This document shows positions 6,507 to 15,600 of a stretch of DNA of 30,213 bases, one piece after another. The DNA lies in IMG/VR virus record IMGVR_UViG_3300022926_000073, positions 1 to 30,213 of that record. The stretch is one strand, 5' to 3'. Every line of letters starts with the position of its first letter. Position 1 is the first letter of the stretch. The DNA comes from a virus. Made by a program: the position numbers and the translations under genes. A model generated the notes under the pieces. It worked only from the letters and a program-made list of their open reading frames with translations. It made no database searches and was not told where the DNA came from.

Positions 6507-6975
6507 TTTCCATGTCCTTTATAACTAAAGCTGTTGTCATAACGTGTACTTCCATGACACTTTTGGCTTTACGTATCTTTCTTTTCATCTCTGAATTTTT
6601 AGAATTTTTAACAGCATCAATTTCAAATGCTAACAGTTTTGCTGAAAACAATTCTTCTTGCAATGCTCTTGATCGTTGTGATTCTCTACGCTCTGCTTGT
6701 TTTCTAAGGTTTTCATTACGTCTACGTAAACCGTCATCAGTATTTTTCATTATCTGTTCTTCTGTATATAACTCAAGAACAGCTTTCATATCCGGATTTG
6801 TTCCGTCTTTATCCTGAATAGAAGCAATGCTTTCTTTGCCATTAGGTTGTTTAATGGTTACGATGAGATGACGATTTTCCTTATTAGCCCAATAAGGATG
6901 TAGGTATTGTTTACCTGTAGAGGTAATCTGTTGTCCGGTAACCGGGGCGTCTGCGGGTGCAGTAACTTCTGCCAT
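6487..6975 (-). CDS. Charged conserved hypothetical protein of T4-like marine phages
   Basis: The frame opens at 6987, but the start at 6975 (MAEVTAPADA) is preferred: GGAG stands 6 bases before that ATG, inside what would otherwise be codons 2-3. The 162-residue product has a short disordered N-terminus, a compact segment YLHPYWANKENRHLIVTIKQ with NGKESIASI, then a strongly charged helical or coiled-coil stretch (RRRNENLRKQAERRESQRSR, about residues 83-102) and FEIDAVKNSKNSEMKRKIRK. It resembles small conserved proteins of cyanophages as I remember them, but I cannot name a function. It is the first gene after a consensus sigma70 promoter and overlaps the glycosyltransferase by 20 bases. Confidence 0.6.
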   Translation of the reverse strand: MAEVTAPADAPVTGQQITSTGKQYLHPYWANKENRHLIVTIKQPNGKESIASIQDKDGTNPDMKAVLELYTEEQIMKNTDDGLRRRNENLRKQAERRESQRSRALQEELFSAKLLAFEIDAVKNSKNSEMKRKIRKAKSVMEVHVMTTALVIKDMESEEEAK

Positions 6976-6999
6976 AATATTCTCCATAATTAAAACTAT

Positions 7000-7028
7000 A
7001 TTATATTAGTATATAGTCAAGTTGTCAA
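7000..7028 (-). promoter_or_regulatory. Consensus sigma70 (early-type) promoter, leftward
   Basis: On the minus strand TTGACA (7028-7023) and TATAAT (7005-7000) are separated by exactly 17 bases, a perfect match to the bacterial housekeeping consensus. The -35 box overlaps the TGA stop of the upstream repeat protein. Transcription would start around 6993, just ahead of the GGAG/ATG of the 162-residue gene, and would cover that gene, the glycosyltransferase and the oxygenase-like gene. In T4-like phages such promoters serve early genes. Confidence 0.75.
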
Positions 7029-8950
7029 GCAGTTCTTAACCAAAGTTTCAATGTAGATACAGTATCTTTTGATGCCTGTATTGTATCTCCAGCGTATTGT
7101 CCAGTATATGCACCAGTGTATGTGCCGCTGTATGCTGAAGTACCTACATAGTTGCCAATATAGGAACCTGTGTATGTGCCAGTGTATGTGCCGCTGTATG
7201 CTGAAGTACCTACATAGTTACCAGTGTAGGAACCTGTGTATGCGCCAGTATAAACACCTGTGTAAGTTTTAGGACCAGTGTAATATCCAGTATAGTTACC
7301 AGTGTATGAACCAGTATAAACACCTGTGTAAGTTTTAGGACCAGTGTAATATCCAGTATAGTTACCAGTGTATGAACCAGTATAAGAACCAGTATATGTT
7401 GAGGTACCTACATAGTTGCCTGTATAGTCACCGGAGTATGCGCCAGAATAAGAACCAGTATATGTTGATGTACCTACATAGTTACCTGTGTATTGACCTG
7501 AATAAGCACCTGAATAAGAACCAGTATATGTTGATGTACCTACATAGTTACCTGTGTATTGACCTGCATATTGGCCCGCGAAGTTTCCTGTATACTGTCC
7601 TGTGTATGTTCCGGAAAATGATCCATAATTTACACCTGCGTAATACAGAATATACGAACCGGTATAATTGCCAGAAAATTGACTAGAGTAGCTACCTGTA
7701 TATTGACCAGTATACTGACCAGAGTATGTTTTATTTCCTACATATCCACCTGCATAAGCACCTGTATATGCACCAGTATACTGACCAGAGTATGTTTTAT
7801 CTCCTACATATCCACCTGCATAAGCACCTGTATATGCACCAGTGTATGTGCCGCTGTATGTTTTATCTCCTACATATCCACCTGCATAAGCACCTGAATA
7901 GTTACCGGAGTATGCGCCAGAGTAAGCAGAAGTACCTACATAGTTACCAGTATAGTCACCTACATAAGCACCGGCGTATGTGCCAGAGTAAGCAGAAGTA
8001 CCTACATAGTTACCAGTATAGTCACCACTATAAGTACCGTCATACGAACCGACGTATGTTTTGGCGCCTGTGAAAGCTCCTGCATAACCGCCATCGTAGC
8101 TACCAGCATATGGGCCACTGTATGTTTTGGCGCCTGTATAGTTACCAGTATAATTACCAGTATAATTACCTGAATACTGTTGTGAAGCAACTGCTTGTCT
8201 AGTATCAGTTAGGTTGTCGCCCATCTGAACCCAAGTTCCAGTACCTGGAATTGATGCTTGAAGTTTATATGTACCTACACCTGAGTCAATAATTCTGTTT
8301 CTGAAATTCGGTACCATCTGCTCAATTTCAGCAGCACTCATCTGTTTTAAGCCACTATCATATTTTAGTGAAGTGTAATCAGCATTTGCTGAGGTTGTGG
8401 GAGCAGTTTTTTGCCACAAATATTTTAGATTATCGCCACTAAGAGAAGAATCTGTAATAGTATATCTTGAAGTCCAAGTACCACCGCTTGGTGCAGAAGC
8501 TGCTAATGTATATTGACCTACAGTATAGTCAGTCTCAGAAACCATATCACCGATTACTTTATCTAAAACATCAGTGTCTAAATCAGAATCAGTCATTTCT
8601 TTTACGGCTGAATCATATCCTACAAGACGATTTGTTATACTTTCTGTTGCCGATGCTGTTACTTGTTTGAAGTAATATGTAGTAGAAGTTGTAGACCCAG
8701 AAGCAGGGTGAGTTCCAATCGCTTCTGTTCTTTCTGTATCAACAAAGGTACCTATTGAAGTACCCGCAAGAGCATTTGCGGTATCTACGTTAAGCTCGGC
8801 AGTGCCGGTACCATCCGTATCACTAGCAAACTTATTTGTAATTACATAGGATAAATATTGATTAATCTCACCATCTGACATTTCCTGCAAACCCTGAAAA
8901 TTTGCCGAAGTAATCGGTGATCCTGATGCTTTAATTCTTAATGGCTGCAT
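7025..8950 (-). CDS. Virion-type protein with a long 22-residue Tyr/Gly repeat domain
   Basis: A 641-residue protein. Residues 1-258 contain three copies of a short helix-like motif (LQEMSDGEINQYL, VKEMTDSDLDTDVL, LKQMSAAEIEQMV, near residues 21, 116 and 201). The last two are linked with beta segments of the form VG-x-Y-x-L-x-A-S-x-P followed by GTW. Residues 259-622 are almost wholly Y-x-G-x tetrads arranged in 22-residue units of four tetrads plus one hexad (Y-x-G-x-[SK]-[TA]). A short tail ends LKLWLRTA. No catalytic motif or signal peptide is seen. It lies in the fibre and baseplate block next to a fibre-type protein, so a virion fibre or sheath-like role is inferred. The Shine-Dalgarno is weak (AAGAGA about 11 bases before the ATG). 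Confidence 0.7.
   Translation of the reverse strand: MQPLRIKASGSPITSANFQGLQEMSDGEINQYLSYVITNKFASDTDGTGTAELNVDTANALAGTSIGTFVDTERTEAIGTHPASGSTTSTTYYFKQVTASATESITNRLVGYDSAVKEMTDSDLDTDVLDKVIGDMVSETDYTVGQYTLAASAPSGGTWTSRYTITDSSLSGDNLKYLWQKTAPTTSANADYTSLKYDSGLKQMSAAEIEQMVPNFRNRIIDSGVGTYKLQASIPGTGTWVQMGDNLTDTRQAVASQQYSGNYTGNYTGNYTGAKTYSGPYAGSYDGGYAGAFTGAKTYVGSYDGTYSGDYTGNYVGTSAYSGTYAGAYVGDYTGNYVGTSAYSGAYSGNYSGAYAGGYVGDKTYSGTYTGAYTGAYAGGYVGDKTYSGQYTGAYTGAYAGGYVGNKTYSGQYTGQYTGSYSSQFSGNYTGSYILYYAGVNYGSFSGTYTGQYTGNFAGQYAGQYTGNYVGTSTYTGSYSGAYSGQYTGNYVGTSTYTGSYSGAYSGDYTGNYVGTSTYTGSYTGSYTGNYTGYYTGPKTYTGVYTGSYTGNYTGYYTGPKTYTGVYTGAYTGSYTGNYVGTSAYSGTYTGTYTGSYIGNYVGTSAYSGTYTGAYTGQYAGDTIQASKDTVSTLKLWLRTA
7085..8176 (-). 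repeat. Tandem 66-base repeats encoding Y-x-G-x tetrads
   Basis: The stretch encodes residues 259-622 of the repeat protein: an 18-residue opening unit, six regular 22-residue units (277-408), an irregular 66-residue middle equal to three unit lengths (409-474), six more regular units (475-606) and four closing tetrads (607-622). Some neighbouring units are nearly identical in DNA, notably the two that contain YYTGPKT (residues 519-562), while others have diverged at wobble positions and in the variable residue. Confidence 0.9.
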
Positions 8951-8964
8951 GTTTTTTTATTCTC

Positions 8965-9459
8965 TTAGTTCAGACGATTGCCAGACGAATCATACACAAT
9001 AGTTTCGACCATTGTGTTCCAATTTGAGCTACTAGTGCCTACAAGTTTAGAAGATGTTCCTGCAGGAATCGTTATAGCAGTGTTGATGCTACCACTATTT
9101 ATAGTTCCTGAGGTGTTGGGATATATTTTCACACTAACACTTGTAGCATTAATAATAGTATATAAAAGTCCTTCTTCGGCAGTTGGTAATTTAATTCCTT
9201 GATTGTTTGTAGCAGTTGTAACAATATTAAAAGTTTTGGATAATAATGTTGCACCACCTTGTGTAGTTCCGGCTGCAGCAACTGTTGTTCCTATTGAAGC
9301 AACAATATCTCCACTTATTGTGACATCGGCAACATCAATGTTGTCTCCGGATTCATACTTGTCCTCATTTAAATTAATGAAGTTAGTATCCATCTCCGTG
9401 TTAGTTAATGCAGATCCCTTAGCGGATGCACCTGTGTCTCTTGTTACAATAGTGGCCAC
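8965..9459 (-). CDS. Fibre-type virion protein, 164 aa
   Basis: The start is a GTG at 9459. The sequence ATIVTRDTGASAKGSALTN, EMDTNFINLNEDKYESGDNI and VADVTISGDIVAS is typical of short fibre-head or adaptor proteins of marine T4-like phages. The second half is beta-rich: KTFNIVTTATNNQGIKLP, YTIINATSVSVKIYP and the closing WNTMVETIVYDSSGNRLN. The gene lies 3 bases after the 77-residue gene and 14 bases before the Tyr/Gly repeat gene, on the same strand. A structural role is inferred from context; no enzyme motif is seen. Confidence 0.65.
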   Translation of the reverse strand: MATIVTRDTGASAKGSALTNTEMDTNFINLNEDKYESGDNIDVADVTISGDIVASIGTTVAAAGTTQGGATLLSKTFNIVTTATNNQGIKLPTAEEGLLYTIINATSVSVKIYPNTSGTINSGSINTAITIPAGTSSKLVGTSSSNWNTMVETIVYDSSGNRLN

Positions 9460-9462
9460 GTA

Positions 9463-9696
9463 TTAGTTCCCGGATAACTTTTCTATAATTAAATTTAAAC
9501 TTTCTTTGATGTCTTTTATATCCTTATTCAATGTATTTATATCCTTTTGACATTGAATAATTTTATTTTTTTCTTCATGTCGTAAAGCTCTTGCCAATTT
9601 ATATTCAGCAAGAGCTTTGTTGTCAGTGCTCAAAATTGCTTTGGAGCCTGTTTCTCTAATTAAATTATTTTCGCCTTCTACTTTTTGGTATTTCAT
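9463..9696 (-). CDS. Small coiled-coil protein, 77 aa
   Basis: A short, charged protein beginning MKYQKVEGENNLIRETGSKA. The second half (about residues 40-75) has heptad-like spacing of I and L (KIIQCQKDINTLNKDIKDIK, then ESLNLIIEKLSGN), which predicts a parallel coiled coil. Its ATG overlaps the stop of the giant baseplate-associated gene as TAATG. A small coiled-coil protein next to large fibre genes would fit a fibre-associated or assembly role, but I recognise no named family. Confidence 0.6.
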   Translation of the reverse strand: MKYQKVEGENNLIRETGSKAILSTDNKALAEYKLARALRHEEKNKIIQCQKDINTLNKDIKDIKESLNLIIEKLSGN

Positions 9697-12600
9697 TATA
9701 CAGCCAACGCATATGCTCTAAGATTTGCAGATTTAGGTACTTGTGAAGTATTGGAACTCACATGTACAATTTTAATAGCATATGATTTGAAGCCTGTATA
9801 TAAATTACTTGTCATAGTAGCTGTCAATGTAGCACCTGCACCATTTCCTGATATTGTAGGAGCAACTGCAAGTGTTGGGGTACCTGAGTATCTACCTGGA
9901 TCTTCAACACTAATTCCCGTAATTTCGCCACTGCTGCCAACTGAGGTAATAATTGCTCTACCTCCTCTGCCGTCGCCACCAGTTATTCTTATTGTATCGC
10001 CTGTATCGTAACCAGTACCTGCCGCGTCAATAGTAATTGAAGAAATTTCTTTAGTAACGTATTCTAGTACGCCTGAGCTATTAACACCTATGTTATCAGA
10101 TCCTCTAGCAGGAATCTTGTAAACATATTCTGCCCAACCTTTAGCTGAGGTATCAAACGGTGAAGATTCAACTTCTAGTTCTTTCCAAATAATATCTTCT
10201 AAGAAGTCGCCTGAATCATCAGCTTTGTTTTGGAACTTAGCATATACTTTAACATCACCTTGTGCTTTCTTGTTGTCTAGATATACTTTCAAATCTTCTG
10301 CGTCTTGTCCGTCTGCGAGAACAACCTTCTTACTGATGTATCTAGTATCAGCTGAGCCGCCGGTTGCAACTTCTTCACCGCTTGCGTCATTGTTGATCTT
10401 GTTAGTAATCATCAACATACTGGTAGAACCTGCATTAACCATTGGACTCAAATTATCTACTTCAGTCTTAAGGCCAAATTGCACACTAGCTGTTGCGCCA
10501 CGAGTTGAATCAAAACTATTTGAATAACTATATATTTTACATGGGTTCGACAATTCAGTTGTTTTATTAATAACAATGTCTGAGAATGTTTCGGTATTAC
10601 CTGAACCCGCACCCATAAAGTTAGGAGTTTGAGTCCTAGTAGTGTGTGAAGAACGAGTTAGCAACATCCTAGGAGTAAGTTTACCATAACTACCATAGTT
10701 AGCTACCCTAGACTTCAGAACAAATGCGTCAATAATTCTATCATGTATTGTACCGATTGTAACGTCTGTTGTTCCATCAGTTACTTTGCTACTATGGGTA
10801 TCATCAAAGTGACCTTGTGTGATTTCAATTTCATGGGTATTATACTTAACTATCTTTCTTGCAACTCTACCTCTATTTAATCTTACAGTAGCAGTAGCTC
10901 TGTCTGTACCAGAAGAAGGATTTGCAATAGTAATTGTAGGTGCTCTAAAATAACCTGAACCGTAATCAGTTACAGTGAATCCGGTTACTTGTCCACTACT
11001 ATTTGTGTTGGCAGTAAGAGCAAGTCCAGTACCACCTGTGTTTGTATTATCCACCTCAACAACAACAGAAGTTGAGCTTGTAGCATATCCTGCACCGTCA
11101 TTTGTGATGTTAAATGTAAATCCATGAACAAATGTACCTGGATCGAATGAAGTAGATTCATCAAACTCAATCCAATCCATGTTTTTGTGTTTCATGTTTA
11201 CAACAAACTCACGGCCAGTTCTAAAGAAACAACGCTTGATTCTGAACATCAAATCTTGATTCTGATGAGGTGTCCAAGATCTGTTGTTTGCTGAAGTAAA
11301 CAGAACACCTGCTGCTGCTTGTTTACTAATTACTCTGGAAGTTCCTACTTCATTTTGACCCAACTCTGCCAACCAAATTTCATAATTAGGATCGTTTCTG
11401 TCTGGTATTGGTACCAAACAATATTCAGTATTGTTCTCTAGGTAAATAGGATTGTCAAATCTAAAAGTAGTTGACTTAAATGTAACTGCACCAGAAGCAG
11501 TAGGAGGACACGGAGTACAATCATTTCTTCTCTTGTGTACTCTTCCTAATGAAGTAGGACCGGGCATACCGTTAATTACTTCTCTAACTTCTAACGTAAT
11601 ACCGTTATCACTTGCTTCAGTTGCTATTCGTTTGAAGAACAAATCTACTTCTGACATGTACATACCACCAGGCATACCTTCAACCAAGAAAGTTTGTGCC
11701 ATTGGATCCCAGCCGTTCGGGCAATACATTCCGTACATATCTGTCATCATGCTGCCAAGAGCTATCATCTCAGCTTTTACTTGTTCTCTTAATGCTTTTT
11801 CTATATCTGCACTATCAATATCGTAGGTGATTTCAATATCTGAATCTACAGTTGTAATTGTAGGAGTAGCCTCGCCTACACTAGGGTCAGTAAAGTTGTT
11901 GTTTGATGCTGATACTTTTGGTTGAGTATATGTATTAGTCGTAGTCATGTAAACATTGCTAAAAGTATTATTAGCAGTATTTACCAAATGAGCTGGATTA
12001 GCACCTGATACTACGTTGGTTAGTGATACTGCATCAGAGCTAACTGCGGCAGAAGTAGATGATTCTACTTCATTAACAGTGCCTGTATCTTGTGTAAATA
12101 TAGAATTTACAAGACCTGCAGCGCTGTCCTGATACAATATTGAGGTTTGAGTATATCCGTGATCTATTATCTCCGGGTAAGAATCTACCTTAGTAACCAC
12201 AGTATTGACAATAGGATCTTTCTTAATCAACTTACTTCTGAGCTTAGTAGTAGTTGATCTAGGAGCTACAATATGCTGTTTAGTAGTTGTAGTAGTAGAA
12301 ATCTCATGCTGAGCAGTAAAGAAAGCAGAAGCATAAGATTCTACATTCATATAATGTTTTTCTGCACCAGAAGCTACAACCATAATCTCATGTGTTCCTA
12401 CTTTTAATTCACCATCAGAAACACTAATAGTTCCTGAAGCATTTCCTAAGCTATCAGACCACACAGTCCCCTTGTCTATACCGCCTATAACAACATAGTG
12501 AGGCATGTTTTCACATAGACCTTCTACCGAGAAGTCAATGGCTATAGGTCTCATATATGAGGTCAAAGACTTAACTACTTCTGTTTCAGAATCTGTTTCT

Positions 12601-15600
12601 ACAATTGGACCAGGTAGAATACCGTTATAATAAGGATCTATTTTATACCCTGTTTCAATAGTGTTTGTAGTAACTTCTTCATAAACATCCCATTGTTTAG
12701 TGGTCCACGAATAGTATCCTTCTTCAGCATAATCAGAAGTACCTTCTCCCGCCCTTTCAGAAACTACGTATTCTGTTTCTGTTTCTGACCCGACTAAATC
12801 TGTGTATGAAGTTTTAGTTACAGTAATAATAGGATCTGAATCTTCCCAACCGTTCCATGTTACATTCCAAGGTTCAGGATAAACAAACTGACTGTACTCG
12901 CCTGTTTTATCTTCAAGTACAATGTCATAAGATTCATAAGACATCCAAGCATCTTCTGTGGGAGAAATACTCATAACACCCGCACAAACTCTAGTAGGAG
13001 GAGTAAAAGCTATACAGGATTGGGTAGATTCGTCCCAAGTATAACCAGGTCCACAGGGTGGTCTTTCTTCTATTGAAGTGTCATTAATAATTACGCTTGT
13101 AGATTTTGAACCAGTAGAATAACCAAGGCCGTCAGTGGCGCCTAAAGTAAATGTTAGAGTTTCATCTGCGGTATCAGAATCTTCTGCTATATTAAAGGTA
13201 ATACTAGCGGTTGCGATAGGCGCTGTGTTAGTAAATGTTAGGGTTCCTGTTAAACTTGCTCCACTTATATCAGCAGAATCAACACCTGTTACTGTATAAT
13301 CTACGGTATTGCTTGTTCTGTGATTTTCTGCTTTCACTGAAATTGTAACTGAGCTACCTTCATCCACTCTATTTTTACTTCTAATTAAAGTATAGATTGG
13401 ATTTGGATCATCTATAGGAGCGTCATCAACATCTGTGTCTGTAGTATTATCGGTGTCAGTTGCTGGAGTATCCTGAATAGGATCAGCCGGAACCGGTATT
13501 TCAATATAGTTATTAACTACAATAGTTTCAGATGTTGGAGCCGGTATGTCACCTAGTTTAGTTTCTAAATCATCTACACCTACTATAAGTGCCGCAATAT
13601 TAGCAGCATTCTGAGCTGCATTATTGAGAGCGGTGTTCACACCATTCTGCGCATTAGCCGCCGCTTGAGCTGCACTAGCTGCTCTTTTTAATGCTAAGTT
13701 TGCTGTATCTAAAGCATTGTCAATGGCTTCTGCTACTGGGTCTGTTGTGTCATACAACAATTCAATAACAACAGGTACTGCCTGGCTGGCCTGCATCTGT
13801 TCTGCATACACTCTTTGTTCAAAGGGGACGTGGAATACAGAACCTGATTGTCCAGCACCGTTACCTGAAGTATCTATTGCTCTGAAATCTATAGTAGACT
13901 CGTTGAAATATGCACGAAGATTTTGACGTTTGCCATCAATGGATGCTTTGAAGTCGGGATGACCTGAAGAGGCAACGCTATGTCCCTTGAAAGAATCTAC
14001 CAATAGCCCGTGTTTAAATCTGTCAACACCGGAAGAATCAAGTATCTGTTGATCTCTAGCTTCTTTTTCTAACATTGAAAGAGAAGTATAATATTCAATA
14101 TTTGTAATTCTTCTTTCTAGTTTACCAATGTCTCTCATTGTGTAATGAGGATTTTCTAAATTAGAAACTCTAAGTGCGAGATCCGTTCTATTATAGAACA
14201 TTGCGGACTTAGGAGTCAAGCAAGGAAACGGAGGACATACAAATGTTGCTAATGTCATCTTGCCTGAATCACTATAAGGAGCAGCTACTTTTTCTCCTTT
14301 GGGTGCTTCTGCGATAGAAACTTCTCCGTTCATATCCACTGCACATCTAAATGCCTGAGGAACATAAGAGTAAATATCAGTTTCAAATACACCATCTATA
14401 GTTGGGAAAGTATAATTTGACCATTCAAGTGTTTCTATAGAACTAGGATTATATGAAGTAATATCTGATGCTGTTCCATTAAGCTTATCAAGAATTTCAT
14501 CTTCGGCACGACAATAAGGTCTAAAATCTACACAATCTCTCAGGTCATATACCCCATGTTTTTGAGATGTAAATATAGGGATTTCCTGATAATATATCTG
14601 TGTAGAAGCAGCTGTGGCTGTTTCTGAGCTAGGTAACGGATAAGAATCCACTGTAGTAAAACTTACATTGGTACTTCCTCTTGAAAAATAATCAAACTCA
14701 ACATTTAAATATTTGTATGTGCTAAGATTTAGTGTACTTGAACCTTTCTTTGTTATAAAAGCAAGTCCATAGTAGTTATCTTTTTGACCATTAGTTAATC
14801 TAAACTCTGCTGTTACATCTTTTGAACCAGCACTGAATCCAGAAGTAATAGTATCCCCTGAATTTATTTGTGAGGTTGTTGTTGAAAGAACAATAGTATC
14901 CGCATCCGGAACACTGGTAACTGTTCCCACAATCACACCATTAGAATCTTTGAGTAACGAGCCTAGAACTACTTCTGTGTCAGCAGCGCCTCCACTGCCT
15001 GTAATTGTATTTGAACCATCAGAAGTCCAGGTACCTGTAAGAGTATCTTCAGTATATGCTGTTACTGAACGTAGTTTATATACATCTGGAACGCCTAACG
15101 AGTATTGACCACCAGTGTGATTGGGGTGGTTATCAATATCTATTCTTATATTTTGTTGTTTTTGTGCTGTTTTGCTTATAGGGCTAAGAGAAGTACCAGT
15201 ATTGGTAACAGTTGTGTGTGCATATGCTTTAAATGAAGCGATTCCTGCTGTAACAGCACCTCCTAGATCTATTCTAACGTAACCACCTGTTGATGTATCG
15301 CCAGAATCATATAGTGTTTCTGCGTCTATGATTTGACCTATTTTATAGGTTACGCTGTTTGCTGTAAACTCAGTAGTTGCTACTAGTATAAGATTAGCAT
15401 CAAGATTTGCGGCGGAATTTGCCCAGGGGAAATTTTCAAGATTTCCACCATCTGCTTCAATATCAAATGTTCTTGATGTAATACTGGTTATATCAATTTC
15501 TTTAAAATATTCAAATTGATAGTTATTAGCATTACTACTGTCTTGTAATGTTTTAATAGACTTTTTGGGCAAACGCCACAACATTCTATTATAGTCGGTT

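Noticed and set aside
6976-6987. Upstream ATG at 6987 as the start of the charged hypothetical protein
   Set aside because: The GGAG that best serves as ribosome site lies between this ATG and the one at 6975, so the latter is favoured.
7069-8073. Several plus-strand open frames with repeated Met/Gln/Lys/Tyr/Leu or Cys/Ile/Ser/Thr patterns
   Set aside because: They are antisense shadows of the 66-base tandem repeats; their regularity follows from the Tyr/Gly codons on the minus strand.
7085-8176. CRISPR-like array
   Set aside because: The 66-base repeats are adjacent, lack unique spacers of constant length and encode one continuous protein.
9096-9103. TATAAATA on the minus strand inside the 164-residue gene
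   Set aside because: It is inside coding sequence and about 146 bases from the next start. A few exact copies are expected by chance in AT-rich DNA.
9534-9541. TATAAATA on the minus strand inside the 77-residue coiled-coil gene
   Set aside because: It could serve the 164-residue gene 75 bases on, but it is intragenic and indistinguishable from chance.
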